Below, in pieces: positions 8,704 through 16,559 of a DNA stretch of 64,000 nt. How positions within the stretch are numbered: position 1 is the first letter of the stretch; each line of letters starts with the position of its first letter. The notes below the pieces were generated by a model. That model was not told the DNA's origin and ran no database searches. It was given only the letters and a program-made list of their open reading frames with translations. Location: NCBI RefSeq assembly GCF_024171945.1, contig NZ_JAMTCR010000002.1, positions 372,001 through 436,000 of the forward strand. Reading direction: 5' to 3'. This DNA comes from Actinokineospora globicatena. GTDB taxonomy: Bacteria > Actinomycetota > Actinomycetes > Mycobacteriales > Pseudonocardiaceae. A program made the translations under genes and the position numbers.

Positions 8704-9612
8704 TCACCGGCCCGCTCGCAATCGCCTGATCCGGTCCGCGGTCGCCGGGTGGCTGGCCAGTGCGCGGACCCGCAGCGGGCGCCGCACGGCGTGCTCGGCC
8801 GCCAACCAGCCGGACAGCACGTTCACCAGGTCGGGCCCGTAGCCGAACCCGGCGGCGGTGGCGTCGGCGCGGTACTCCCCCAGCCGCCGCGACCAGGCGA
8901 GCAGCGGGCTGAGCAGCGGCATCAGCAACAACCACGGGTTCAGCGCGATCAGCCCGGCGAGCAGGACGAGCGAGAGCAGCGCCACCGCGAGCGCGGCGGC
9001 CGCGGCCCCGAACCGGGACACCGCCTTGCCGACCGCGAGCACGACCCGCATGGCCGTGGTGACCAGCCAGATCGCCCCCTGCGCGGGCAGTTCGTACCAC
9101 CAGGCCAGCAGCGACGCCCGGGAGTGGCCAGCGAGGTGGTGACCGAGTTCGTGCGCCAGGATCGCCTCCAACGCCCTCGGCGGTAGCTCCAACGCCCGCC
9201 GCGTCACCGCGAGCGTCCGCCCCCCGGCCGCGAACGCGTTCAACTCCTTGGACTGCTCAACCCACAGCGTGTACCGCGAACTGTCGACCTGGGCCGCCAC
9301 ACACACCGACTGCCACAACGGCCGCAGCTTCGACAGCTCCACCGTCGTCGGCGGCCGCATGTCGAACATCAGCCTCGCCAGCAACGACTCCACCGAGGGC
9401 ACGAACGTCACCGCCCCCGACAACACCCACACGCCCACCACGACCCACACCACCCAGCCCGTGGCCCAGATCAACCCCGCCACAAGCCCCACGACGACCA
9501 GGCTGCTCACAAACCCCGGCAGCCCGAACACCACCCCCATGACCACCGAGGCATCAACCCGCCGACGCCCCCGAGCCCCCGCCCCCCGCGGAATCCAGGT
9601 CCCCTCCACCAC
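8704..9612 (-). CDS. M48-family (HtpX/Ste24-like) membrane zinc metalloprotease
   Basis: 302 residues. Two hydrophobic stretches lie near the N terminus (about 24-68), then the zinc-binding HELGH at 154-158. Two more spans follow (about 178-196 and 203-236), and the third ligand is in EYRAD (E246). HPATADRI near the end is typical of the family. M48 proteases degrade misfolded membrane proteins or process peptides. The start is uncertain: the GTG at 9612, the next GTG at 9609 and the ATG at 9540 are all in frame. Confidence 0.9.
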   Translation of the reverse strand: MVEGTWIPRGAGARGRRRVDASVVMGVVFGLPGFVSSLVVVGLVAGLIWATGWVVWVVVGVWVLSGAVTFVPSVESLLARLMFDMRPPTTVELSKLRPLWQSVCVAAQVDSSRYTLWVEQSKELNAFAAGGRTLAVTRRALELPPRALEAILAHELGHHLAGHSRASLLAWWYELPAQGAIWLVTTAMRVVLAVGKAVSRFGAAAAALAVALLSLVLLAGLIALNPWLLLMPLLSPLLAWSRRLGEYRADATAAGFGYGPDLVNVLSGWLAAEHAVRRPLRVRALASHPATADRIRRLRAGR

Positions 9613-9690
9613 ACCTCACCAAGATCGTCCTCCCCCCACCCTGACCCCCCACCCCACCCTTGTCCACCCCCCACCCCACCGACCCCCACC

Positions 9691-9980
9691 CAATGCGACG
9701 GCCAAGGCCAAGCGAGTTCTCACCCCACCAGGCCCTCGCCACTCTGGCACCACAATGCACGGCCAAAGGCCAAGCGAGTTCACCTAGTCGGCACCCCAAT
9801 GCGACGGCCGAAGGCCGAGCGAGCCCCCAGAGTTCCATCTGCCAGGCCAGCGACCCCGCTACGTGCTCGTCCCTCGCACTACGCGCCCCCGCGCGCTCCG
9901 CGCACTACCCACCATCGCACCGTGGGCGACAGCCCTATTAGTTACATACTTTGATGCGATGACCGAAGGTCGAGCGAACC
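9691..9980 (+). repeat. Cluster of REP-like palindromic units
   Basis: The 477-bp gap between the M48 gene and tRNA-Ala has no gene. It carries four units related to ATGCGACGGCCGAAGGCCGA, followed by GCGAG: 9691-9719, 9753-9782, 9797-9824 and 9953-9980. Each has a small inverted core (GGCC-AA-GGCC or the GACCGAAGGTC variant, which keeps the symmetry). Spacing is irregular. Such short intergenic units are typical of REP-like families that move or are copied within one genome. Confidence 0.65.
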
Positions 9981-10089
9981 CCGCTGGTTCCGGCGCCGAC
10001 CGCACCGTGGGGGTCTGGGGGGTCGCCCCCTAGATACAACGCGAAACGCAAACAGCTCATGCTCTCAATGAGCATGAGCTGCCTATGCG

Positions 10090-10162
10090 TGGAGCTGCGG
10101 GGAATCGAACCCCGGACCTTCTCGATGCGAACGAGACGCGCTACCAACTGCGCTACAGCCCC
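10090..10162 (-). tRNA. tRNA-Ala (anticodon CGC)
   Basis: The minus strand folds into a complete cloverleaf. Acceptor GGGGCTG pairs with CAGCTCC and includes the G3:U70 pair that identifies alanine tRNA. The anticodon stem is TCTCG/CGAGA with loop TTCGCAT, giving anticodon CGC (codon GCG). The T arm is CGGGG-TTCGATT-CCCCG. The discriminator is A; CCA is not encoded. Confidence 0.97.
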
Positions 10163-10218
10163 TTGTTCGTGCTCGCAGAGCTTAGCAGGGTGCGAGCACG
10201 GGTCCGCGCACCGGGGGG

Positions 10219-10920
10219 CTACTCACCGACGGCTCGGCGGTAGGTGTGGTGTGCGGGTTCGCCGAGTTCGTCGAACCAGGGGTCTTCGTCGTCGAGTTCG
10301 ACGACGACGGCGCCGGGGTGGATCGAGCGGGTGGGGATGGTGGTCACGTGGTCGTGGTCCTCGGCGGGGCGGGCGTGGGAGCGGCGGGGGGCGTTGCTCA
10401 TCCGGGCGGCGCGGCGTTCGCGGATCTCCTGCTCGATCCGGACCTGCCTGCGCAGGTAGCTCAGGTAGGCGACGAGGGTCAGGTCGACGACGCCGTGCAG
10501 CCACCAGAACAGGGGCTCGACGAGACCGGCCACGGCGCCGGTGGCGATCGCGGCGAGCAGCATCAGGAGCACGATGCGCTGGCGGAAGCCGTACTTCGCA
10601 CGGGCGGCGCGGGCGGCGGCCTCGGGGTCGTAGCCGCCGCGGCCCGGCCGGTAGCGGCGGGGCTCGGCCTGCTCGTCCTCGGGGTCGACGTCGAACTCGT
10701 CCAGGGTGTCGAGGGTGTCGTGCGGGTCGTCGTCGACGGACTCGTCCGCGGCGACCTCGTCCTCGGGGGCGTCAGCGCTGTGCGACCCGGCGCGCACCAC
10801 GCGCGCGGCGAGGGCGGTGTCGGTGGTCCTGGCGATCTCCTGGCGCTTGCGCACGACCATCGGGACCAGCACGACGAGCCACGCCACCACCAGTCCGACC
10901 ACGATCAACGAGCTCGGCAT
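10219..10920 (-). CDS. sepX: Divisome membrane protein SepX / GlpR
   Basis: 233 residues. One N-terminal membrane span (about 3-22, SLIVVGLVVAWLVVLVPM) is followed by an acidic low-complexity cytoplasmic region (50-90). A pair of spans (about 114-134 and 139-157) and a charged C-terminal tail follow. This layout and the neighbours (GNAT, MoeA-like Glp, galU) match actinobacterial SepX, called GlpR in Corynebacterium. There it is the membrane receptor for the gephyrin-like Glp and acts with FtsZ at the septum. The assignment rests on topology and synteny more than on single motifs. Confidence 0.85.
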   Translation of the reverse strand: MPSSLIVVGLVVAWLVVLVPMVVRKRQEIARTTDTALAARVVRAGSHSADAPEDEVAADESVDDDPHDTLDTLDEFDVDPEDEQAEPRRYRPGRGGYDPEAAARAARAKYGFRQRIVLLMLLAAIATGAVAGLVEPLFWWLHGVVDLTLVAYLSYLRRQVRIEQEIRERRAARMSNAPRRSHARPAEDHDHVTTIPTRSIHPGAVVVELDDEDPWFDELGEPAHHTYRRAVGE

Positions 10921-11099
10921 GTCCCGTCACCTCCCCCTCGCTAGTGCTCCGGCGTTCGCCACGTTAGTCACAACAGTCACACCCGTGGCGGAGGCGCGCC
11001 GACCCCAGAGGTCCACGCCCACCCGATCGGGTAGTTCGCTTGTGGACCGTTCCCCGTAACGGCCGTGATCAAACTTTGCGCGCGAAAACGTGAATCCAC

Positions 11100-11753
11100 T
11101 TACGCGGAGCGGGCTTTCCCGGCCGCGACCAGCAGCGGTACCAGGCCGGTCGGAGTGTCCTCTGTGGTCAGCGCGAGGCACTGGTGATCGCGCCAGGCGC
11201 CCGCGACGTCGAGGTACCTGCGGAACAGGCCCTCGTACCGGAAACCGAGCTTGGCCAGCACCCGGAGGCTCGCCGCGTTCTCCGGTCGCACCGTCGCCTC
11301 GACGCGGTGCAGGCCCGCGGTGGTGAAGCAGTGGTCGACGACTAGAGCCGCCGCCGCGGTCGCGACGCCTCCCCCCACGATGTCCGCCGCGACCCAGTAA
11401 CCGACCCACGCCGAGCACAACGACCCGCGGATGACGTTGCCCACAGTCACCTGACCCGCGAACTGCCCGTCGACGGTGATGACGAACGGCAGCGACATGC
11501 CGCGTTTCCCCAGTGCACGCAAGGTGGACCACTGCGCGAACCACGCGCCGGGTGCGTTCCGCTCCGCCCACGTACCGGGAACGGTTGGCTCCCACTGCTC
11601 GAGGTAGGCCTGATCGCGCAACCTGATCCGGCTCCACGCGCGCCCGTCGGTGATCCTCGGCACCCGGAGCTCGACGACGCCCGCGGGCACGTGCAAGGGC
11701 CCCAGGCGGGCGGGCCACCCGGGATGGCGGCCGACCGCGTACGGGCTAGCCAC
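11100..11753 (-). CDS. GNAT N-acetyltransferase, RimJ/RimL type
   Basis: 217 residues with the acetyl-CoA-binding region around GYWVAADIVGGGVATAAAALVVDHCF. The later segment GLHRVEATVRPENAASLRVLAKLGFRYEG is the standard RimJ/RimL signature. Family members acetylate protein N-termini or small molecules. The start overlaps the end of the upstream glp gene by 8 bp, so the two are almost surely co-transcribed. The position between sepX and glp is the same as in mycobacteria and other actinomycetes, as I recall it. Confidence 0.88.
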   Translation of the reverse strand: MASPYAVGRHPGWPARLGPLHVPAGVVELRVPRITDGRAWSRIRLRDQAYLEQWEPTVPGTWAERNAPGAWFAQWSTLRALGKRGMSLPFVITVDGQFAGQVTVGNVIRGSLCSAWVGYWVAADIVGGGVATAAAALVVDHCFTTAGLHRVEATVRPENAASLRVLAKLGFRYEGLFRRYLDVAGAWRDHQCLALTTEDTPTGLVPLLVAAGKARSA

Positions 11754-12969
11754 GCTGGGCGAGGAACAGAACCTGGACCCCCTCGCCGACGGAGACCTCG
11801 GTGGTGTCCTCGTCGACCAGGATCAGGCAGTTGGCCTCAGCGAGCGAGGCGAGCAAGTGCGAGCCAGACAGGCCCAACGGCTGCACCATGTACTCGCCGT
11901 TGCCCTCATCGCGCAGGAGTTGGCCGCGCAGGTACCCGCGCCGCGACTTGGTCGACGTGATCGGCGACAAGAGCCTCGCCTGCACCACTCGGCGGTGGGG
12001 GTTGCGTTTGCCCTGTGCGGCGCGGATGAGCGGGCGAACCATCACCTCGAACACGACTAGAGCGCTCATCGGGTTACCTGGCAGCAAGAAGGTCGGGACC
12101 GCGTCGGGGCCGAGCCTGCCGAAGCCCTGCACGGAACCGGGGTGCATAGCGACCCTGGTCAGGTCTATCTCGCCGAGTTCGCGCAGTGCGGACCGGACTT
12201 CGTGCGAGAGGTCGCCGCCCGCGCCACCGGCGATGACCACGATCTCGGACAGCAGGAGCCTGCTCTCCACGGTCTCGCGCAACCGCCTGGTGTCGGTGGA
12301 GACGATGCCGACTCGGATCACGTCCGCGCCCGCGTCCCGCCCGGCAGCGGCGAGTGCGTAGGAGTTGACGTCATAGACCTGGCCTTGACCGGGGGTGCGG
12401 TCGATGTCGACGAGCTCATCGCCAAGGGAGATGACCGACACCCGCGGCCTCGGGTAGACCAAGACCTTGGAACGGCCTACCGCGGCAAGTAGGCCTACCT
12501 GCGCCGAGCCGATGACAGAGCCACGCCGCACGGCAACGTCACCGGTCTGCACGTCCTCACCGGTCCGTCGCACGTATGCGGCCGAGGGCACGGGCTGGTT
12601 GATGGTGACCCTGGCGTGGTGGCCGTCGGTGTAGTTGTTTGGCACCACGGCGTCGGCCAGGGTGGGAAGCGGCGCGCCTGTCGCCACGCGCACCGCCTGC
12701 CCTGGTTGGAGCCTTCGGGGTTGCCTCGACCCGGATGCGATCTCACCGACGACCGGCAGCACTACCGGCTCGGTTCCCGCCGCCTGGGTGTCGACGCTGC
12801 GCACCGCGTACCCGTCAACGGCGGCTTGGTCGAACCCGGGGAGGGCGCGCTCGGCCACGACCTCCTCGGCGCAGAGCAGCCCCTGCGCCTCGGAGATGGC
12901 GACCCGCACGGGTGCGGGCCGGACCGCGGCCGCCAGCGCCCTGGCGAGTTGCTCGTCGACTGACCTCAT
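11746..12969 (-). CDS. glp: Molybdotransferase-like divisome protein Glp (MoeA/gephyrin family)
   Basis: 407 residues with the MoeA fold in order: the N-terminal PGFDQAAVDGYAVR, the GEIASG and GQAVRVATGAPLP of the beta domain, the MogA-like domain with VISLGDELV, VYDVNSYAL and LPGNPMSAL, and a C-terminal beta barrel. The usual GGVSVG motif is changed to GGAGGD. In actinobacteria this copy of MoeA, encoded beside sepX/glpR, is a cytoskeletal-type protein that binds FtsZ and GlpR in Corynebacterium. No molybdopterin synthesis genes except moaB lie nearby. A residual molybdotransferase role cannot be excluded. Confidence 0.87.
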   Translation of the reverse strand: MRSVDEQLARALAAAVRPAPVRVAISEAQGLLCAEEVVAERALPGFDQAAVDGYAVRSVDTQAAGTEPVVLPVVGEIASGSRQPRRLQPGQAVRVATGAPLPTLADAVVPNNYTDGHHARVTINQPVPSAAYVRRTGEDVQTGDVAVRRGSVIGSAQVGLLAAVGRSKVLVYPRPRVSVISLGDELVDIDRTPGQGQVYDVNSYALAAAGRDAGADVIRVGIVSTDTRRLRETVESRLLLSEIVVIAGGAGGDLSHEVRSALRELGEIDLTRVAMHPGSVQGFGRLGPDAVPTFLLPGNPMSALVVFEVMVRPLIRAAQGKRNPHRRVVQARLLSPITSTKSRRGYLRGQLLRDEGNGEYMVQPLGLSGSHLLASLAEANCLILVDEDTTEVSVGEGVQVLFLAQRG

Positions 12970-13002
12970 CCGGTTTACCTTGGTTCCGTCCGCTGTTGCC
13001 GT

Positions 13003-13899
13003 CTACTCGGAGCCGACGCGATCGCGCAGCCACGCGCGCAAGCCAGGCCCATACTCCGGGTGCTCGAGGGCGAAGTCCACGGCGGCGCGCAGGAACCCGC
13101 CGGGATTGCCCAGGTCATGCCGTCCGCCCCGGTGGACGACGACGTGCACCGGGTGTCCCTCGGAGATCAACAGCGCGATCGCGTCGGTGAGCTGGAGCTC
13201 GCCACCCGCGCCCGGGGTGATCCGCTTGAGCGCGTCGAAGATCGCCCGATCGAGCAAGTAGCGACCCGCCGCGGCGAAGGTCGAAGGCGCCTCGGCGGCC
13301 GGGGGCTTCTCGACCATCCCGTTGACCTTCTTGACGTCATCGTCGTCGGTGGCCTCAACGTCGAAGACACCGTAAGCGGAGATCTCTTCGCGCGGGATGT
13401 CGAAGGCGCACAGGACTGTGCCGCCCTTCTCTTCGCGAACCTTGGCCATGCGGGCCAGGACGCCGGTCGGTAGCACCAAGTCGTCCGGCAGCAGCACCGC
13501 GACGGCCTCGTCCTCGGGGCGGAGGTTGGGCTCCGCGCAGCCGACGGCGTGACCGAGGCCGAGTGCCTGCTCCTGGATGGCGGTCTCTACCGCGATCAGG
13601 TTGGGAGCACGGCGGATCTTCTCCAGCAGCTCTGTCTTACCTCGATCCTCAAGGGTCTTCTCCAGCTCAGGACGAGGCTGGAAGTACTGGGCGACAGACT
13701 CCTTGCCCGGCGAGGTGACGATGATCAGCCGGGTCGCTCCCGCCTCGGCGGCCTCCTTGGCGACGTACTCGATGCCGGGGGTGTCCACCACCGGCAGCAA
13801 CTCCTTGGGGACGGCCTTGGTCGTGGGCAGGAACCTGGTGCCCAACCCCGCCGCGGGCACGATGGCGGCGGTGAATGCGGTCGACGCGCTCATGGACAT
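13003..13899 (-). CDS. galU: UTP-glucose-1-phosphate uridylyltransferase
   Basis: 298 residues from the ATG at 13899, which has CGAGG nine bases upstream; an ATG at 13893 is also possible. The nucleotide-binding motif AAGLGTRFLPTTKAVPKELL is at the N terminus, followed by GLGHAV, LLPDD and GEL-LTDAIALL. The enzyme makes UDP-glucose from UTP and glucose-1-phosphate for trehalose, glycogen and cell-wall sugars and for the Leloir pathway; galT lies about 9 kb away. The start is only 18 bp from the divergent GTG of the cyclo-ligase gene. Confidence 0.95.
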   Translation of the reverse strand: MSMSASTAFTAAIVPAAGLGTRFLPTTKAVPKELLPVVDTPGIEYVAKEAAEAGATRLIIVTSPGKESVAQYFQPRPELEKTLEDRGKTELLEKIRRAPNLIAVETAIQEQALGLGHAVGCAEPNLRPEDEAVAVLLPDDLVLPTGVLARMAKVREEKGGTVLCAFDIPREEISAYGVFDVEATDDDDVKKVNGMVEKPPAAEAPSTFAAAGRYLLDRAIFDALKRITPGAGGELQLTDAIALLISEGHPVHVVVHRGGRHDLGNPGGFLRAAVDFALEHPEYGPGLRAWLRDRVGSE

Positions 13900-13917
13900 G
13901 CAGCCTAACCTCGTCAT

Positions 13918-14526
13918 GTGGCCGGGCCCGGTAATGATCTCGACGCGACGCGCGCGTGGACCAAGGACCAGTGGCGCCGGGCGCTGCTCGCCGAGCGGCG
14001 CCGGGTGCCCGCGAGCGTCCGGTTCGCGGAGGCGATGCAGCTGACCACGCTGCTGACCAGCGGCAGGGTGGTCGGTCGCGGCCAGACGTTGTGCGCGTAC
14101 GTGCCGATCGGGTCCGAGCCGGGTTCGGTGCAGATGCTCGATGAGGTTGCCGACCACGGGGTGCGGATACTGCTACCGATCGTGTCCGGGGCGGGACCGC
14201 TGGACTGGGGTTGGTACGACGGGCGGGAGTACCTGCGCCCGGGTCCCTTCGGGCTGCTGCAGCCCATAGGGGAACGGTTGGGGGAGACCGCGCTGCGGAT
14301 CGCGGACGTGGTGCTGGTGCCCGCGCTCGCCGTAGACCGCGACGGCACCCGTCTCGGGCGTGGGGCGGGGTACTACGACCGGTCGCTGTCTCTCACGGCC
14401 CCCGGTACGCCGTTGGTCGCGGTGGTGCGCGATCCGGAGTTGTTCGACCGACTGCCGTCAGAACCGCACGACGTGACCGTCACCGGAGTGTTGACGCCGG
14501 GTCGTGGGCTGCTGCGGTTGCGCTGA
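13918..14526 (+). CDS. 5-formyltetrahydrofolate cyclo-ligase
   Basis: 202 residues from a GTG without a clear Shine-Dalgarno sequence. The N terminus WTKDQWRRALLAERRRVP and the C-terminal RLGRGAGYYDRSL are the family signatures; the latter is the ATP/folate-binding loop. The enzyme converts 5-formyl-THF to 5,10-methenyl-THF with ATP, a salvage step in one-carbon metabolism. It lies between divergent galU and downstream ruc, as in Mycobacterium (Rv0992c, Rv0993 and Rv0991c by memory). Confidence 0.93.
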   Translation: MAGPGNDLDATRAWTKDQWRRALLAERRRVPASVRFAEAMQLTTLLTSGRVVGRGQTLCAYVPIGSEPGSVQMLDEVADHGVRILLPIVSGAGPLDWGWYDGREYLRPGPFGLLQPIGERLGETALRIADVVLVPALAVDRDGTRLGRGAGYYDRSLSLTAPGTPLVAVVRDPELFDRLPSEPHDVTVTGVLTPGRGLLRLR

Positions 14527-14595
14527 CCGGCGGCGACCGCGTGTGACCTTGAACGGGAACATTTGCGCCGCACGCACGCGTTACCCCAGAATCGG

Positions 14596-14622
14596 TTGGC
14601 ACTCTTGCTGACCGAGTGCCAG
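14596..14622. promoter_or_regulatory. CIRCE operator (HrcA-binding inverted repeat)
   Basis: TTGGCACTC at 14596-14604, a spacer of exactly nine bases, then GAGTGCCAG at 14614-14622. The consensus is TTAGCACTC-N9-GAGTGCTAA, so 15 of 18 arm positions match and the arms pair with each other. It lies 21 bp before the ruc start codon. CIRCE is bound by the heat-shock repressor HrcA, and Rv0991c of M. tuberculosis is a reported member of the HrcA regulon. Confidence 0.88.
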
Positions 14623-14643
14623 ATGCGACGAGGAGCCCAGTCC

Positions 14644-14985
14644 GTGCCCACGTACCAGTACGCCTGTACGGCATGCGAGCACCGCTTCGAGGCGGTGCAG
14701 TCGTTCACCGACGCCGCGCTGTCCGAGTGCCCGGAGTGCACCGGACGACTGCGCAAGCTCTACGGGTCGGTCGGGGTCGTCTTCAAGGGCAGCGGCTTCT
14801 ACCGCAACGACAGCCGGTCCGGGTCGTCGAGCGGGTCGACCGCCCCGGCCGCGAAGACCGAGACCGCGGCGAAGTCCGAGTCGACCAAGACCGAGTCGAC
14901 CGCCAAGACCGAGTCGAAGTCGGACACGTCGAGCGGCTCGAAGCCCGCCGCCAAGTCGGACAGCACGGCGGCCAAGGCCTCCTGA
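14644..14985 (+). CDS. ruc: FmdB-type zinc-ribbon chaperone, Ruc-like (Rv0991c ortholog)
   Basis: 113 residues from the GTG at 14644, which follows AGGAG by nine bases; an upstream in-frame start would place the CIRCE element inside the gene and is rejected. The zinc ribbon is YACTACEHRFE with CPEC at about 40-43 and LRKLYGSVGVVFKGSGFYRND, the FmdB pattern. The last 50 residues are low-complexity Lys/Ser/Thr/Ala and probably disordered. Ruc of M. tuberculosis is an oxidation-activated chaperone with an unstructured C terminus that prevents aggregation and hands clients to DnaK. Gene order and the CIRCE operator support the same role here. Confidence 0.87.
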   Translation: MPTYQYACTACEHRFEAVQSFTDAALSECPECTGRLRKLYGSVGVVFKGSGFYRNDSRSGSSSGSTAPAAKTETAAKSESTKTESTAKTESKSDTSSGSKPAAKSDSTAAKAS

Positions 14986-14986
14986 G

Positions 14987-14995
14987 TTATCCACA
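14987..14995 (+). promoter_or_regulatory. DnaA-box-like 9-mer
   Basis: TTATCCACA immediately after the ruc stop codon, with a one-mismatch second box CTGTCCACA at 15006. It abuts the terminator hairpin. Confidence 0.4.
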
Positions 14996-15032
14996 AGGCC
15001 CGGGACTGTCCACAGGACACGTCCCGGGCTTT
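14996..15032 (+). terminator. Terminator of ruc
   Basis: GCCCGGGAC (14998-15006) pairs perfectly with GTCCCGGGC (15021-15029) and is followed by TTTC. The 14-nt loop contains its own small inverted repeat TGTCC/GGACA. Confidence 0.75.
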
Positions 15033-15092
15033 CGTGCTGCCGTGACTTCCTCCTAGCGTGGTGGTCGGACCCCGTCTGACCAGGAGGAACAC

Positions 15093-15662
15093 ATGACCAG
15101 GGCACGCATGCCACACCCGTTGACCGCGCGCAGGGCGCTCGCCGGGGCGCTGGTGCTCGCCGCTGTCGCGCTCGCCATCCGACCGTCCCCGACCGACACC
15201 TCGGTGCCGGTCCTCGTCGCGGCGCGGCCACTCGCCCCGGGCGTCGCGCTGGCGGCCCCGGACGTGAAGGTCGTGCGGGCGCCACCGGACCTCCGACCAC
15301 CCGCGGCGCTGTCCGATCCGGGTCAGGCCGTGGCCCGGGTGCCCGCAGGAGCCATCGGCGAGGGTGAGGCGATCACGCAGGTCCGGCTCGTCGGGGCGGA
15401 CAACCTGGCGGCGACGGTGGGCCCGGACGGCGCGGCGGTGCCGGTGCGGCTGTCCGACGACGGCGTGGCGGACCTGCTGTACCCGGGGGTGCTGGTCGAC
15501 GTGATCACCAGCGAGCGGGTCGTGCTGGCCAGGGACGCCGCGGTGCTGACGGTGCGGCCGTCCGACGCAGGGGCGCTCGTGCTACTCGCCTTACCCAGGT
15601 CCGAGGCCGCGGAGGTGGCCGCGGCGGCGTTGCGCGATCCGGTTGCGGTTACGCTCCGGTAG
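15093..15662 (+). CDS. SAF domain-containing protein (CpaB/RcpC-like)
   Basis: 189 residues. One N-terminal membrane span or signal anchor (about 12-29) is followed by a SAF domain (VLVAARPLAPGVALAAPDVKVV, then GAIGEGEAITQVRL). The distal part resembles the CpaB/RcpC fold (PGVLVDVITS). CpaB-like proteins help assemble Flp pili, but no pilus genes are present here, and this single-gene arrangement upstream of mscL recurs in actinomycetes. The call rests on the SAF pattern. ATG with AGGAGG seven bases upstream. Confidence 0.8.
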   Translation: MTRARMPHPLTARRALAGALVLAAVALAIRPSPTDTSVPVLVAARPLAPGVALAAPDVKVVRAPPDLRPPAALSDPGQAVARVPAGAIGEGEAITQVRLVGADNLAATVGPDGAAVPVRLSDDGVADLLYPGVLVDVITSERVVLARDAAVLTVRPSDAGALVLLALPRSEAAEVAAAALRDPVAVTLR

Positions 15663-15715
15663 CCATCGCCCCCGGACGGTGACGCACCGTCCACCACAGA
15701 AATCGGAGCGCAGCG

Positions 15716-16114
15716 GTGTTCAAGGGCTTCAAGGACTTCCTGATGCGCGGGAACGTCATCGACCTCTCGGTCGCCGTCATCATCGGCGCCGCCTTCACCA
15801 CCATCGTCACCTCGTTCACCGACGGCCTGATCAAGCCGTTGATCAACTCGGCTGGCGGGACGAAGGCGGCCGAGGGCCTCGGCTTCCGGATCATCGGCGG
15901 CAACCCGTCCACCTTCCTCGACTTCGGCGCCGTGATCAACGCCGCGATCAACTTCCTGATCGTGGCCGCGATCGTCTACTTCGTGATCGTGCTCCCGGTC
16001 AAGCACATCCAGGAGCGCCGCAAGCGTGGCGAGGAGCCCGGCCCCGCCGAGCCCACCGACGTCGAACTCCTCACCGAGATCCGCGACCTGCTCCGCCAGC
16101 AGCAAACCCGCTGA
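15716..16114 (+). CDS. mscL: Large-conductance mechanosensitive channel MscL
   Basis: 132 residues from a GTG start. The N-terminal helix MFKGFKDFLMRGNVIDLSVAVIIGAAF leads into the first span lining the pore, followed by a periplasmic loop and a second span (INFLIVAAIVYFVIVLPV). The C-terminal cytoplasmic helix is charged (LLTEIRDLL). It forms a homopentamer that opens under membrane tension to release solutes on hypo-osmotic shock. A short gap after the SAF gene suggests co-transcription. Confidence 0.96.
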   Translation: MFKGFKDFLMRGNVIDLSVAVIIGAAFTTIVTSFTDGLIKPLINSAGGTKAAEGLGFRIIGGNPSTFLDFGAVINAAINFLIVAAIVYFVIVLPVKHIQERRKRGEEPGPAEPTDVELLTEIRDLLRQQQTR

Positions 16115-16559
16115 CCACCCCGCGCGAGCGCGCTGCGCCCACCCACCGCAGCGCGCCACCGCGACCTACCAGCGTTCACCAGCCCCAGACCGCACCGCCG
16201 GTCTTGCCCCTGAAGGAGGCTCAAGCACCAAGAGAATCAACCGCCCAAGAATCGGCCCACCGCTCCCCCGACGTGCTCACTCACCACAGGGGCCACCGGC
16301 CTACTTCTGGGGCCACTGACCACGCCTGCCCGTCTCCCGAGCAACGCGCGGACACCGCCTCGTCACGACGCCTCACGCAGGCGGCGGACCACGAACCTCT
16401 TGGGACCTGCTCGCCCGCCACGGGGATGCCAGCCACGGAGACCTGCTTGGCACCGGGTGTCGTGAGGCTGTCTGGCACAGCCGCGCCGCCTTCGCCGCAG
16501 CACTACGCCGTATTGCATCGGCCGAGAGCGATTTCAGCTCTCATGCGGGCCCATGCGGC
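16115..16559. other. Gap without a supported gene
   Basis: I see no open frame with a convincing start site or family pattern on either strand in this stretch. It lies between the convergent ends of mscL and the small gene at 16560. Short hairpins and the composition suggest an ordinary intergenic or decayed region. Confidence 0.4.

Noticed and set aside
9691-9980. CRISPR array
   Set aside because: The units are palindromic, irregularly spaced and without unique constant-length spacers; no cas genes.
9938-10147. Small plus/minus frames over tRNA-Ala
   Set aside because: They read through a complete tRNA cloverleaf and have no coding pattern.
11021-11032. ACCCGATCGGGT palindrome upstream of sepX
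   Set aside because: A single 12-bp palindrome in GC-rich DNA has little meaning without a second copy or a linked regulator.
11746-12969. A molybdenum-cofactor operon around the moeA-like gene
   Set aside because: Only a moaB-like gene lies in the region, 4 kb away on the same strand; the neighbours fit the divisome arrangement better.
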